Below, piece by piece: positions 51,819 to 61,819 of a DNA stretch of 64,000 nucleotides; within the stretch, counting starts at the first letter, position 1, and every line of letters starts with the position of its first letter. The position numbers and the translations under genes were made by a program. The notes beneath the pieces are model-generated. The model was given only the letters and a program-made list of their open reading frames with translations, did not search any database and was not told the origin of the DNA. Origin of the DNA: Synechococcus sp. RS9916 (GTDB taxonomy: Bacteria > Cyanobacteriota > Cyanobacteriia > PCC-6307 > Cyanobiaceae); the NCBI RefSeq assembly GCF_000153825.1, contig NZ_DS022299.1, forward strand, positions 1,824,869 to 1,888,868. The letters run 5' to 3'.

Positions 51819-54782
51819 TTAACCGGCGGACGGCAACTCCGCCAGCTCTTCCACAGAAGGACAGGTGCAGACCAGATTGCGATCGCCAAAGGCGTTATCA
51901 ATCCGGGCCACATGGGGCCAGAATTTTGACTCCCGTTGACCGGCCAGGGGGAAAGCCGCTTGCTCACGGCTGTAAGGGCGATCCCAGTGATCAGCGGTGA
52001 CCGCAGCAAGCGTGTGAGGAGCCCGTTTCAGGGGATTGTTCAGCGAATCGATGGCGCCTGATTCAATCGCCGCCGCTTCCGCCCGAATGGCAATCATGGC
52101 GTCACAAAAACGATCCAATTCCGCCAGGCTTTCACTTTCGGTGGGCTCAACCATCACCGTGCCGGCCACAGGCCAGCTGACGGTGGGGGCATGGAAGCCG
52201 TAATCCATTAACCGCTTGGCAATGTCGTCCACTTCCAGAGCGGCGGTGCGCTTCAGCCCACGCAAATCAAGAATGCATTCATGGGCCACCAGCCCTCCTT
52301 CACCTCGAAACAGCACTGGGAAATGGGCATCAAGGCGACGGGCGAGATAGTTGGCCGACAACAAGGCCACAGCCGTGGCCTGGCGCAGGCCATGGGGGCC
52401 CATCAGCCGCAGATACATCCAGCTGATCGGCAAAATGCCGGCACTGCCCCAAGGCGCGGCTGACACCGCACTGATCGCCTGGTCACCGCCACAGGTCGCG
52501 AGGGGGTGACCGGGAAGGAAGGGCAGCAGATGGGTCGCCACACCGATCGGACCAACCCCAGGCCCGCCACCACCATGGGGAATACAGAACGTCTTGTGCA
52601 GGTTGAGATGGCAGACATCCGCCCCAAACGCCCCAGGGCGGCAAAGCCCCACCTGGGCATTGAGGTTGGCGCCATCGAGATAGACCTGACCGCCGTGGGC
52701 ATGCACGCAGTCGCAGATGTCCCGAATCCCCGGCTCAAACACCCCATGGGTCGAGGGGTAGGTGACCATCAGGGCAGCCAGACGGTCGGCATGTTGCTCG
52801 GCCTTGGCACGTAGATCCGCCAGGTCAACGTTGCCCTGCTCGTCGCAGGCCACCGCCACCACCCGCAGGCCTGCCATCACCGCACTGGCGGGATTGGTGC
52901 CATGGGCACTGGTGGGGATCAGACACACATCCCGGTGGGCTTCCCCGCGGGACTGATGCCAGGCACGAATCACCAGCAGTCCGGCGTATTCACCCTGAGA
53001 GCCGGCATTGGGCTGCAACGACACACCCGCGAATCCGGTGAGCGCCGCCAACCAGCGTTCCAGGTCAGTCACCATCCGCTCGAAACCCGCCAGCTGCTCC
53101 GCTGGAGCGAACGGATGCAGAGCGGCAAAGCCATGCCAGCTCACTGGTGCCAGTTCCGCCGCCGCATTGAGCTTCATCGTGCAGCTGCCCAGCGGGATCA
53201 TGCTGTGCACCAAGGAGAGATCGCGGCTCACCAGGCGCTGGATGTAGCGCAGCAGCTCCGTTTCACTGCGGTGCTGATGGAACACCGGCTGCTGCAGCCA
53301 GGGGGTCTGGCGCAGGGGAACACCCGGCAAAGCTGCCGCCAATGCAGCTCCGGAGAGAGTTTCATCATCGGCACCCCTCTCCAGCGGGGGCGGCGGAGTG
53401 ACGCCCAAGGCCGCAGCCAGAAGCCCCAGCAAGCTCTCCAGCTCCTCGCTATCGCTGCATTCATCCAGGCTGATGCCGAATCCCTCGGCCTGCTCCGGAG
53501 AGGCGCCATCAGGCAACACCCGCAGGTTGTAGCCCTGCTCTGAGGCCAGGCGATGCACCACGGGAGCCTGAGGGCAATGCACATCGAGGCCGTCGAAACG
53601 ACACTGCTCAGCCACCGGGTAGCCGAGCTGACGCAAGCCGCTTTCCAACTGGTGACGCAAAGCGACCATGCGCCGGGCGATCACGGCAAGGCCATCGGGG
53701 CCGTGATGAACGGCATAAAACGACGCCATCACTGCCAGCAGCACTTGGGCGGTGCAGATGTTGCTGGTGGCTTTATCGCGGCGGATGTGCTGCTCCCGGG
53801 TCTGGAGTGCCAGGCGCAAGGCAGGGTTGCCTTCGGCATCCCGTGACTGGCCGACGATGCGACCAGGCACCTGGCGTTTGAAGGCGTCGCGCGTGGCGAA
53901 AAAGGCCGCATGGGGGCCACCACCGGCCATGGGCACACCAAAGCGCTGGGCACTACCCACGGCAATGTCCGCCCCCAGATCACCCACAGGGGCCATCAGC
54001 ACCTGGGCAAAGGGATCGATCGCCACAGTGGCGAGCGCCCCATGGGCATGGGCCTGCTCGATCAGCGGCTTGGGATCCCAGAGACGTCCGCAGCGCCCGG
54101 GCAACTGCAGCAACACCCCAAACACATCCGCATCCCAGCGGAAGGCTTCCGGTTCCGCCAGCTCCAGCACCACCCCGAGGGGCTCAGCGCGGGTCTGCAA
54201 CACCGCCCAGGTCTGAGGCAACACAGCAGCGTCCACCAGGAAGCGCTTGGCATCCGGTCGCTTGCAGACCGCAAAGCTGAGGCCCATCGCTTCGGCCGCA
54301 GCGGTGGACTCATCCAGCAGAGAGGCATTGGCGATCGGCAAGCCCGTGAGCTCGCTGATCAGAGTCTGGAAATTGAGCAGGGCCTCCAACCGGCCCTGGG
54401 CAATCTCTGCTTGATATGGGGTGTAAGCGGTATACCAGGACGGGTTCTCGAGCACATGGCGCTTGATCAGCGCCGGAGTTGCGGTGTCGTGATAGCCCAA
54501 GCCGATCAAGGAGCGGCGGACCTTGTTCTGGGAACCGATCTGACGCAGCTCTGCCAGGGCCTCGGCCTCACCACAACCCGGCGGCATCGACGCCACCGGC
54601 GGCTCCGCATCCAGGATCGCTGCGGGAACAACCGCTCGTACGAACGCGTCGAGATCGGCAAAGCCGAGGGCCTGCAGCATCACCTGCTGATCGGCCGCAT
54701 TCGGGCCGACATGGCGCTGCACAAAGGGCGAAAACTTGATGGCCGTCTCAGCGGACTGTGGACGCTGTTCGAGCTGGGTCAA
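51819..54782 (-). CDS. gcvP: Glycine dehydrogenase (decarboxylating), P-protein
   Basis: GcvP decarboxylates glycine with PLP and passes the aminomethyl group to the lipoyl arm of GcvH; in cyanobacteria this serves photorespiratory glycine. 987 residues, standard two-fold layout. The PLP lysine is in [20 protein letters not shown], followed by GPGVGPIGV; the N-terminal conserved [14 protein letters not shown] is complete. The only reasonable start is a TTG at 54782 (MTQLEQRPQ), since an in-frame stop lies just upstream and the next ATG would remove conserved residues. gcvH lies 39 bases upstream. Confidence 0.96.
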   Translation of the reverse strand: MTQLEQRPQSAETAIKFSPFVQRHVGPNAADQQVMLQALGFADLDAFVRAVVPAAILDAEPPVASMPPGCGEAEALAELRQIGSQNKVRRSLIGLGYHDTATPALIKRHVLENPSWYTAYTPYQAEIAQGRLEALLNFQTLISELTGLPIANASLLDESTAAAEAMGLSFAVCKRPDAKRFLVDAAVLPQTWAVLQTRAEPLGVVLELAEPEAFRWDADVFGVLLQLPGRCGRLWDPKPLIEQAHAHGALATVAIDPFAQVLMAPVGDLGADIAVGSAQRFGVPMAGGGPHAAFFATRDAFKRQVPGRIVGQSRDAEGNPALRLALQTREQHIRRDKATSNICTAQVLLAVMASFYAVHHGPDGLAVIARRMVALRHQLESGLRQLGYPVAEQCRFDGLDVHCPQAPVVHRLASEQGYNLRVLPDGASPEQAEGFGISLDECSDSEELESLLGLLAAALGVTPPPPLERGADDETLSGAALAAALPGVPLRQTPWLQQPVFHQHRSETELLRYIQRLVSRDLSLVHSMIPLGSCTMKLNAAAELAPVSWHGFAALHPFAPAEQLAGFERMVTDLERWLAALTGFAGVSLQPNAGSQGEYAGLLVIRAWHQSRGEAHRDVCLIPTSAHGTNPASAVMAGLRVVAVACDEQGNVDLADLRAKAEQHADRLAALMVTYPSTHGVFEPGIRDICDCVHAHGGQVYLDGANLNAQVGLCRPGAFGADVCHLNLHKTFCIPHGGGGPGVGPIGVATHLLPFLPGHPLATCGGDQAISAVSAAPWGSAGILPISWMYLRLMGPHGLRQATAVALLSANYLARRLDAHFPVLFRGEGGLVAHECILDLRGLKRTAALEVDDIAKRLMDYGFHAPTVSWPVAGTVMVEPTESESLAELDRFCDAMIAIRAEAAAIESGAIDSLNNPLKRAPHTLAAVTADHWDRPYSREQAAFPLAGQRESKFWPHVARIDNAFGDRNLVCTCPSVEELAELPSAG

Positions 54783-54821
54783 GTCGCTCTCGCGGAGTCA
54801 GCTGACTGTAAGAACTTGCGC

Positions 54822-55211
54822 TCAGGCTGCGGCCACCTTGGCGGCATAGGTGACGGAATCCATCAACTCTTCGAGCTGCGCCGCATCGGACGGACGCACC
54901 GCCAGCAGCCATCCCTGGCCATGGGGATCATTCTGCAGCTCTTCAGGGCTAGCCAGCACCGATTCGTTGCGCTCCACCACCTCGCCGCTCACCGGGGCAT
55001 ACATCTCTTCCACCGCCTTCACCGACTCGACGGTGCCGAAACTGCTGCCGCGACCTAGAGCGCTGCCCACCTCGGGCAGATCGACAAACACGATGTCGCC
55101 CAGCTGATCCACCGCGAAGGCACTGATCCCAATGCGAACCAGATCCCCATCCGGATGGGCATATTCGTGGCTATCGGCGTAGCGGAACTGCTCAGGGAAA
55201 TCAAAGGCCAT
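54822..55211 (-). CDS. gcvH: Glycine cleavage system H protein
   Basis: 129 residues from the ATG at 55211 (MAFDFPEQFRYADSHEYAHP). GcvH carries the lipoyl arm that shuttles the aminomethyl group between P-, T- and L-proteins. The lipoylated lysine is Lys65 in GTVESVKAVEEMYAP. The barrel-sandwich core (IGISAFAVDQLGDIVFVDLP) is complete. It lies between the lyase-like gene (23-bp gap) and gcvP in what is probably one operon. Confidence 0.96.
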   Translation of the reverse strand: MAFDFPEQFRYADSHEYAHPDGDLVRIGISAFAVDQLGDIVFVDLPEVGSALGRGSSFGTVESVKAVEEMYAPVSGEVVERNESVLASPEELQNDPHGQGWLLAVRPSDAAQLEELMDSVTYAAKVAAA

Positions 55212-55234
55212 AGGGCCGGGAGCGGGCAAATACC

Positions 55235-56527
55235 TCACCCAGTGTGGGGCAGATCCACAAGTCCTGCTGCGTGCAGAGCCGCCAGGGCGCGCACAAGCGC
55301 CAGCTCCACATGGGCGCGATGGGTGCCGCCCTGCACGTACAGATTGAAAGGCTCCCTTAATGGCGCATCAGCAGAAAACTCACTGGTGCTGCCATCGATG
55401 AACGTGCCGCCGGCCATCACCAGATCGCTGGCGTAACCGGGCATGGATGCAGGCACTGGGTCAAGATAGGAGCCGATGGGAGAGCAGGCCTGAAAGGCTC
55501 TGCACACCACTTTGAGGGCCTCCGGGTTCCCCAACCGCACCGCCTGAATCAAATCGCTGCGGCCATCAGCCGCCTGGGGCTGAACGGGGAAGCCAAGGCT
55601 GGCAAAGGTCTCTGCCACCAGGTCGGCACCGATCAGCGACTCGGCCACCATTTGCGGGGCCAGAAACAAGCCCTGCAACAAGAGGCGATGGAGGTCAAAA
55701 CCGGTGCCGCCCTCACTGCCGATGCCCGGTGCTGTGAGCCGGCAGCAGGCCTGCTCCACCAGATCGGCACGGCCCGCCACATAACCACCACTGGGGGCGA
55801 TGGTGCCGCCCAGATTCTTGATCAGGGAGCCTGCCACCAGATCAGCGCCCACCTCCGGTGGTTCCTGGGGCTCGACTAGCTCGCCATAGCAGTTGTCGAC
55901 AAAGCAGACGCAGTCGGGCTGGCGCGCATGAATCCGGGCGCACAAACGGCCGATCGTTTCCACCGACAACGATGGCCGCCAGCTGTAACCACAACTGCGC
56001 TGGATCAGGATTAAGCGACGCGGCACCGCCAGAGCGGCATCGAGAGCGTCTTCATCCACGGCACCTGATGGCGTGAGCTCCAGTTCGTCGTAAGCAACAC
56101 CGAACTCAGCGAGAGAGCCCTGCCCCTCGCCCCGCAATCCGATCACCTCCTCAAGGGTGTCGTAAGGGCACCCGGTGATGGACAACATCCGATCACCAGG
56201 GCGCAGCACACCAAACAGGGCTGCTGCGATGGCATGGGTGCCGCTGACGAACTGAAGCCGCACCGCTGCTTTCTCGGCACCAAGCACGCGGGCAAACACC
56301 CGATCCAGCACCTCCCGGCCCTGGTCACCATGGCCATAACCGGTGAGAGAAGCGAAATGCTGAGTGCCGACCCGCTCGGCAGCAAAAGCGTCGAGCACCT
56401 TCTCTAACCGTGCAGCGACTGCTGTGGTGCGGGCCGCCGCCTGGGGTGCAAGCCGCTCGCGCACCGCCGCAACCAAAGCCCGGGCCCGTGATTGCGCGTC
56501 CAGGGAATCGCTCTGTTGAGAAGCCAT
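55235..56527 (-). CDS. Methionine gamma-lyase family / aluminium-resistance-type PLP protein
   Basis: 430 residues, fold type I PLP enzyme of the family annotated as aluminium resistance (YnbB-like). The PLP lysine is in VAGSLIKNLGGTIAPSGGY; other conserved parts are SLTGYGHGDQGREVLDRVFA and RSCGYSWRPSLSVETIG. The reaction is not established; it is probably a C-S lyase or related activity. It is the first gene of the group with gcvH and gcvP, which may reflect shared amino-acid metabolism. Confidence 0.9.
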   Translation of the reverse strand: MASQQSDSLDAQSRARALVAAVRERLAPQAAARTTAVAARLEKVLDAFAAERVGTQHFASLTGYGHGDQGREVLDRVFARVLGAEKAAVRLQFVSGTHAIAAALFGVLRPGDRMLSITGCPYDTLEEVIGLRGEGQGSLAEFGVAYDELELTPSGAVDEDALDAALAVPRRLILIQRSCGYSWRPSLSVETIGRLCARIHARQPDCVCFVDNCYGELVEPQEPPEVGADLVAGSLIKNLGGTIAPSGGYVAGRADLVEQACCRLTAPGIGSEGGTGFDLHRLLLQGLFLAPQMVAESLIGADLVAETFASLGFPVQPQAADGRSDLIQAVRLGNPEALKVVCRAFQACSPIGSYLDPVPASMPGYASDLVMAGGTFIDGSTSEFSADAPLREPFNLYVQGGTHRAHVELALVRALAALHAAGLVDLPHTG

Positions 56528-56644
56528 GGATAGCGCCTGAAATCCGTGCCGTTCGCTACATCATGCAGCGCTCTCCTACATTCATTTCTCCAGCCGACTG
56601 CGTTGGCGTCGCGTTTTCACGCGGTCCCCAATCAGGTTCGGTCC

Positions 56645-57568
56645 GTGGAGATCTCCTTGGTCACAACCACTCCGGCTTCCACCACCTCCGAGCGCGAGCT
56701 GCGCATGCGTGCGGCGGTGATGGCCCCCCGAGACCCCTTGCCCCGCAAGCAACGCAAGCTGAAAGGCGGCACCACATCGTTCATGGTGGCGATGCACGTG
56801 CTGGCCACCGTGGCTCTATTGCCGCGGTTCTGGAGCTGGCAGGGTGCTGTTGCCTTCGGCGTTCTGTATTGGGCCACGGTGCTGGGCGTGACCCTCGGAC
56901 TCCACCGCCTGGTGGCCCACCGCAGCTTCGAGGTTCCCCGCTGGCTGGAACGGGTGCTGGTGGTGATGGGCACCCTGGCCGCCCAGAGCGGCCCCATCGA
57001 CTGGGTGGCCCTGCATCGCCACCACCACAAGTTTTCGGATCAACCCAACGATCACCACGATGCGGGCCGTGGGTTGTGGTGGAGCCACAGCGAGTGGATG
57101 CTCCACGAGATCCCGGCGCTGGAGCACAAGGAACGCTTCGGCGGCGACCTGCTGAGTGATCGCTTCTATGTGTGGCTGGATCGCTGGTTCCTGCTGCTCC
57201 AGATTCCTCTGGGCTTAGGTCTGTATTGGTATGGCAACGCCGCCCAAGTGCACGGCGGCGGCCTTGGCTTGGTGCTCTGGGCCATCCCCCTGCGCTTGGT
57301 GGTCGTGTATCACGTCACCTGGCTGGTGAATTCCGCCACCCACGCCTTCGGCTATCGCAACTTCGATTGCCCCGATCTCTCTCGCAATTGCTGGTGGGTG
57401 GCCGTGCTCTCCTTCGGCGAGGGCTGGCACAACAACCACCATGCTTTCCCCGCCAGCGCCCGCCATGGCCTGCGCTGGTTCGAATTCGACATCACCTGGA
57501 TGCACATCCGCCTGTTGCAGCGGCTCGGCCTTACCCGCCGCGTGCGCCAGGCCCGCTATCCGGCCTGA
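56645..57568 (+). CDS. Acyl-lipid/acyl-CoA Delta-9-type desaturase
   Basis: Membrane desaturase with all three His boxes: HRLVAHRS, HRHHHKFSD and EGWHNNHHAFP. It introduces a double bond in membrane lipid acyl chains. The start is uncertain: the frame opens at ATG 56546, but conserved sequence begins later; GTG 56645 (MEISLVTTTPAST) is given here and TTG 56657, with GGAG six bases upstream, is as likely. From GTG 56645 the product is 307 residues, close to the 310-residue paralogue at 58409. Four membrane helices are visible (FMVAMHVLATVALLP and others). The paralogue and an HTH gene follow. Confidence 0.9.
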   Translation: MEISLVTTTPASTTSERELRMRAAVMAPRDPLPRKQRKLKGGTTSFMVAMHVLATVALLPRFWSWQGAVAFGVLYWATVLGVTLGLHRLVAHRSFEVPRWLERVLVVMGTLAAQSGPIDWVALHRHHHKFSDQPNDHHDAGRGLWWSHSEWMLHEIPALEHKERFGGDLLSDRFYVWLDRWFLLLQIPLGLGLYWYGNAAQVHGGGLGLVLWAIPLRLVVVYHVTWLVNSATHAFGYRNFDCPDLSRNCWWVAVLSFGEGWHNNHHAFPASARHGLRWFEFDITWMHIRLLQRLGLTRRVRQARYPA

Positions 57569-57595
57569 TCACCCCATCAAGCTCATCGGAGCTAT

Positions 57596-58357
57596 TCAGC
57601 CCTGGGATGCAGTCGACGACTCGGCCGCTCCCAGGGCTTTTGCACGGCTGCGCAACTGAGCGAGAAAGCCCTCAGCACCATTGCGGCCCGAACCACCGAG
57701 GGCCTGATAGGCCGCGAACAGATCCAGCAGCTCGCCATCCAACTCCTCGGCGCTGTAATCACGCATGCCAGCCATCACGGCCGCAAAACGATCACGGCGC
57801 TGACTCTTGCTCACCGGATAGGCCTCCATCACCGCGTCACGGCAGAAGCGCCAACTGCGGCCATCGCAAAGCTGATCGGCCAAGGCGGCACTCAAGGCAG
57901 CCGCTTCCTCGGCGTCGATGCGCCAGTCGAACCCGGGCGGCAAGGCGGCCAAGCCAACAAAGATCTCGAACAACGCTCCAGCCCCCAGGGGTTGACCGGC
58001 CGCATTGACCAACGGGGCATGGCCATCGGCCAGCACCTGCAGCAACTCGGGATGCACCTCCTGCAAGCGCTCGCGAATTGGATCCAGACCGGCCAACAAC
58101 ACGGCATTGGCCTGTCCAAGGGCGAGAAACACCTCAGGCCCTGGGGCCGCGAGCTTGCCGTTGCGCAGGTTGGAGATCTGGGAGTTGTGAACACGGCCGA
58201 GATCAAGCGCTTCCGCCAAAGCCGGCAGCACCTTGTGGGACCAGCCATTGCGCTCGTGCCAGACATGCACCAGATGCGCCATGGCCCGGCGCCCCTCCGC
58301 CAGGCGATCCCGGTAACCCTTGGTCACACAATCAGAGCCAGAACCAGAAGCCGTCAC
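57596..58357 (-). CDS. Helix-turn-helix protein, cyanobacterial, unknown target
   Basis: Up to 253 residues from a GTG at 58357; an internal ATG (MAHLVHVWHERNGWSHKVLP) could be the start. The N-terminal ~90 residues show an XRE-like helix-turn-helix (VLPALAEALDLGRVHNSQIS, LRNGKLAAPGPEVFLALGQA). The rest is helical with no recognised domain. It is divergent from the second desaturase with a 51-bp gap and convergent with the first, so regulation of either desaturase is a reasonable guess only. Confidence 0.8.
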   Translation of the reverse strand: MTASGSGSDCVTKGYRDRLAEGRRAMAHLVHVWHERNGWSHKVLPALAEALDLGRVHNSQISNLRNGKLAAPGPEVFLALGQANAVLLAGLDPIRERLQEVHPELLQVLADGHAPLVNAAGQPLGAGALFEIFVGLAALPPGFDWRIDAEEAAALSAALADQLCDGRSWRFCRDAVMEAYPVSKSQRRDRFAAVMAGMRDYSAEELDGELLDLFAAYQALGGSGRNGAEGFLAQLRSRAKALGAAESSTASQG

Positions 58358-58408
58358 TTGATACGAATCCTTATCGCGTATACTTTTGGGAAAGCGATCA
58401 GATTAGAG

Positions 58409-59341
58409 ATGACAACCAGCGTGATCACAGCGCCGTCTCCACCGAGCAGGCCTGCAGCTTCGCACGAGGCTTTGAAGCTTGCCGCCCTCCTGCACCAGCC
58501 GCGCAAAGGGCACATGGCCGTGCAGCCCGATCAGGCCAAGCGCTGGGGAACGATCGGATTCATGATCACGATCCACATTCTTTCGATCGTGGCCCTGCTG
58601 CCGCAGTTCTGGAGCTGGCAAGCCGTCAGCGCCCTGACGATCCTCTACTGGGTCACCGCTTGCCTGGGGGTGACCATTGGCTACCACCGCCTGCTATCAC
58701 ACCGTTCCTTCAGGGTTCCCACCTGGCTGGAGCGCTTCTTCGCCACCTGCGGCGCCCTCAGCTGCCAGCACGGCCCCATCGACTGGGTGGGCCTGCATCG
58801 CCACCACCACAAGTTTTCCGATACGGATGCTGATCACCACAACAGCCATCGCGGCTTCTGGTGGAGCCACATGGGCTGGATGTTCCAACCGATCCCAGCC
58901 ATGCAGGCCGTGCCTCGCCTGAGCGGCGACCTAGTCAGTGATCCCTACTACCGCTGGCTCAACACCAATTTCCTGCTGCTCCAGCTCCCCCTTGGCCTGC
59001 TCCTGTTCTGGATCGGCAGCGCTACTGGTGTGGGCGGCTGGGCGATGGTGCTCTGGGGCATTCCCCTGCGCCTGGTGCTCGTCTATCACGTCACCTGGCT
59101 GGTGAACTCCGCCACCCACTGCTGGGGCACGGTGGCCTACGACAGCGGTGATGCCTCCCGCAACAACAAATGGGTGGCTGCTCTCACCTTCGGCGAGGGC
59201 TGGCACAACAACCACCACGCCTTCCCCCATTCAGCGCGCCATGGCCTCCAGCCCGGCCAGATCGATCTCACCTGGCAACACATTCGCCTGATGCGGGCCC
59301 TGGGGCTGGCCAGCCAGATCCGGTTGCCGGTCGCATCGTAA
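58409..59341 (+). CDS. Second Delta-9-type fatty acid desaturase
   Basis: 310 residues from the ATG at 58409 (MTTSVITAPSPPSRPAASHE); the frame continues far upstream antisense to the HTH gene but without meaning. Histidine boxes HRLLSHRS, HRHHHKFSD and EGWHNNHHAFP are complete. It closely resembles the desaturase at 56645, especially after residue ~50, so the two come from a duplication. A and B forms may differ in acyl position or temperature response. The rplI gene follows after 40 bp. Confidence 0.93.
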   Translation: MTTSVITAPSPPSRPAASHEALKLAALLHQPRKGHMAVQPDQAKRWGTIGFMITIHILSIVALLPQFWSWQAVSALTILYWVTACLGVTIGYHRLLSHRSFRVPTWLERFFATCGALSCQHGPIDWVGLHRHHHKFSDTDADHHNSHRGFWWSHMGWMFQPIPAMQAVPRLSGDLVSDPYYRWLNTNFLLLQLPLGLLLFWIGSATGVGGWAMVLWGIPLRLVLVYHVTWLVNSATHCWGTVAYDSGDASRNNKWVAALTFGEGWHNNHHAFPHSARHGLQPGQIDLTWQHIRLMRALGLASQIRLPVAS

Positions 59342-59381
59342 AGTTGCCGACTGCTAATTAGACGTCGTAAGGATCGTTCCC

Positions 59382-59840
59382 ATGGCCAAGCGCGTACAAG
59401 TCGTTCTGAATGAGGACGTCCTCAGCCTCGGCCGGGACGGTGACATGGTGGAAGTGGCCCCCGGCTATGCCCGCAACTTCCTGCTTCCCTTTGGCAAAGC
59501 CGTGCCCGTCACCCCTGCCGTGCTGAAGCAGGTGGAGCACCGCCGCGCCAAGGAAGCTGAGCGTCAAGCCGCCCTCAAGGAAGACGCTGTCGCTTTCCGC
59601 ACCGCCCTCGACACCATTGGTCGCTTCACCGTCAAGAAGCAAACCGGTGACGACGACGTGCTGTTCGGCACCGTGACCAACGGCGACGTGGCCGAGGCCA
59701 TCGAAGCCGCCACCAAGAAGGAAGTGGATCGCCGCGACATCACCGTGCCCGACATCCACCGCACCGGCAACTACAAAGTCAGCGTCAAGCTGCACAGCGA
59801 AGTCACCGCTGAGATCAACCTGGAAGTGGTCAGCTACTGA
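59382..59840 (+). CDS. rplI: 50S ribosomal protein L9
   Basis: 152 residues. [20 protein letters not shown] with the [20 protein letters not shown] signature is the N-terminal rRNA-binding domain, followed by the long connecting helix ([20 protein letters not shown]) and the C-terminal domain. It is followed by a very strong terminator and dnaB. Confidence 0.97.
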   Translation: MAKRVQVVLNEDVLSLGRDGDMVEVAPGYARNFLLPFGKAVPVTPAVLKQVEHRRAKEAERQAALKEDAVAFRTALDTIGRFTVKKQTGDDDVLFGTVTNGDVAEAIEAATKKEVDRRDITVPDIHRTGNYKVSVKLHSEVTAEINLEVVSY

Positions 59841-59877
59841 TCCAACCCTCCTTCGGGCCTTTCTTTGAGGCCGTCAC

Positions 59878-59924
59878 AACCCACTCTGACGCTTGCTCCT
59901 AGGTGCGTCAGAGTGGGTTTTCGC
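59878..59924 (+). terminator. Rho-independent terminator of rplI
   Basis: AACCCACTCTGACGC and GCGTCAGAGTGGGTT form a 15-base perfect stem with a 12-base loop, followed by TTTCG. The dnaB start is 20 bases beyond it. Confidence 0.92.
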
Positions 59925-59943
59925 TTCTTGATCGGCCGACCCC

Positions 59944-61362
59944 ATGGTGACCGCCCCCTTCGCTGAATCCGGTGGCGAGTCCGCTGAAGCTGGCCGGAAG
60001 GGCTTCGGCAAGGGTCGCCAACGCGATGAGCCCAACTTTGAGGCCCTCCCCGATTCCGTTCCGCCCCAGAACCTGGAAGCGGAGGAAGCAGTGCTGGGCG
60101 GGATCCTGCTCGATCCCGACGCCATCGGCCGGGTGGCTGACGTGCTGCAGCCCGAGGCCTTCTACCTCAATGCGCACCGGGAGATCTTCCGCACCGCGGT
60201 GATGCTCCACAGCCAGGGAAAACCCACCGACCTCACGGCGATGACCGCCTGGCTGGCGGACACCGGCTCCCTGGACAAAGTGGGTGGCAGCAACCGCCTA
60301 GTGGAACTGGTGGAACGGGTGGCGTCCACCGCCTCGATCGAGCAGGTGGCCCGCCTGGTGATGGACAAGTTCCTGCGGCGCCAGTTGATCCGCTCGGGCA
60401 ATGAGGTGATCCAGCTGGGCTTCGACCAGAGCCTGCCGATGGAACAGGTGCTGGACAAGGCCGAGCAAACGATCTTCGCCATCAGCCAGGAGAAACCCAC
60501 CAAAGGGCTCACCCCTACAGCGGAGATCCTCACCAGCACCTTCAACGAGATCGAAAGCCGCTCCCTGGGCACATCGGTCGCGGGCATCCCGGTGAACTTC
60601 TACGACCTGGATGCGATGACCCAGGGCCTGCAACGCAGCGACCTGATCATCGTGGCCGGACGTCCGGCCATGGGGAAAACCTCGATCGTGCTCAACCTGG
60701 CCAAGAACGTGGCCCAACTCCACGACCTGCCGGTGTGCGTGTTCTCGCTGGAGATGAGCAAAGAGCAGCTCACCTACAGGCTGCTGTCGATGGAAGTGGG
60801 CATTGAAGCCGGCCGTCTGCGCACCGGACGCCTGCAACAAGAGGAATGGCCCCTGCTCGGCCAGGGCATCAACACCCTGGGGCAACTGCCGATCTACATC
60901 GACGACAAACCCAACTCCGGCGTGCTGGAGATGCGTTCCCTCTGCCGGCGCCTGATGGCGGAACAGGGCAAAGAACTAGGCCTGGTGGTGATCGACTACC
61001 TACAGCTGATGGAAGGATCGAGCCCTGACAACCGTGTGCAGGAAATTTCGCGAATCACCCGTGCCCTCAAACAGATGGCCCGCGAACTGAACGTGCCGGT
61101 GATCGCCCTCTCCCAGCTCAGCCGTGGCGTGGAGTCACGCACCAACAAGCGCCCGATGCTCAGTGATCTGCGCGAATCAGGCTCGATTGAGCAAGACGCC
61201 GACCTGGTGCTGATGATCTACCGCGACGAGTACTACAACCCGGAAACACCCGATCGGGGCATCACCGAAGTGATCGTGACCAAGCACCGCAACGGCCCGG
61301 TCGGCACTGTGAAACTGCTGTTCGAGCCGCAGTTCACCCGCTTCCGCAACCTGGCGGCCTAA
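59944..61362 (+). CDS. dnaB: Replicative DNA helicase
   Basis: DnaB is the hexameric 5'-3' helicase at the replication fork. 472 residues, with an N-terminal DnaB-N domain (NLEAEEAVLGGILLDPDAIG) and a RecA-type C-terminal domain. Walker A is GRPAMGKTSIVLN, Walker B LVVIDYLQLM, and the later motif SDLRESGSIEQDAD is intact. Many cyanobacterial dnaB genes carry an intein; none is present here. The start is ATG 59944. Confidence 0.97.
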   Translation: MVTAPFAESGGESAEAGRKGFGKGRQRDEPNFEALPDSVPPQNLEAEEAVLGGILLDPDAIGRVADVLQPEAFYLNAHREIFRTAVMLHSQGKPTDLTAMTAWLADTGSLDKVGGSNRLVELVERVASTASIEQVARLVMDKFLRRQLIRSGNEVIQLGFDQSLPMEQVLDKAEQTIFAISQEKPTKGLTPTAEILTSTFNEIESRSLGTSVAGIPVNFYDLDAMTQGLQRSDLIIVAGRPAMGKTSIVLNLAKNVAQLHDLPVCVFSLEMSKEQLTYRLLSMEVGIEAGRLRTGRLQQEEWPLLGQGINTLGQLPIYIDDKPNSGVLEMRSLCRRLMAEQGKELGLVVIDYLQLMEGSSPDNRVQEISRITRALKQMARELNVPVIALSQLSRGVESRTNKRPMLSDLRESGSIEQDADLVLMIYRDEYYNPETPDRGITEVIVTKHRNGPVGTVKLLFEPQFTRFRNLAA

Positions 61363-61377
61363 ATCAGACGCCCGCCC

Positions 61378-61587
61378 ATGTAGATCGGTCGCATTCTGCT
61401 CTTCGGTGTTGGCTCGTCCTACGTCGCGCGCTGGGTTCTCAGTCCACAGCGGCATCGCAACTACGTGGCTGGTTGGCTGAAGGCCTTACGCAAAACCACC
61501 GGCTGGCTGCCGCGGGGGCGCCACAAGATCCGCCGTTTTGGGCGCAAAACCTTCGTCTCATCGCTGAGTCGGTCCAATCGGCGCTGA
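61378..61587 (+). pseudogene. Short basic ORF headed by ATG-TAG, possibly disabled gene
   Basis: After dnaB an ATG (61378-61380) is followed at once by TAG, then by 67 open codons (IGRILLFGVGSSYVARWVLS ... GRHKIRRFGRKTFV) to a TGA at 61585-61587. The product would start with a hydrophobic stretch and have a very basic end, like a small membrane or RNA-binding protein. No other ATG/GTG/TTG heads the frame near its beginning. Either codon 2 has become a stop, or a rare start (ATT, CTG) is used. The stretch reads as protein, so a recent loss is plausible. Confidence 0.4.
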
Positions 61588-61819
61588 TGCTGCTCCAATA
61601 CAAAAGGACTGCGCGCGTGCGTAGGAGTTGCTGCGCTGCGTAATCAAACCCAATCGCGTACGTTCGGATTCACGCAATTAGCACTATTGGGGCCAAGGCT
61701 TCAGCAGCACCTGCATAAATTTCGACTTAAAGTCACCTGAGAGCCGCGTGCGTGCACTAAAGCCAACGACTTTGCCACGCTCGCACCTTTAGTCCCATAG
61801 CCCTGGCTTAATCAGGCGC
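61588..61819. other. Upstream region of the giant repeat gene
   Basis: 232 bases with no gene. It changes from GC-rich to AT-richer sequence and must hold the promoter of the repeat protein, but I could not assign -35/-10 elements. No TGTGA-N6-TCACA site is present. The only weak ribosome-like site before ATG 61820 is AGG four bases upstream. Confidence 0.4.

Noticed and set aside
59944-61362. Intein in dnaB
   Set aside because: The reading frame is of normal length (472 residues) and the Walker A region is uninterrupted.
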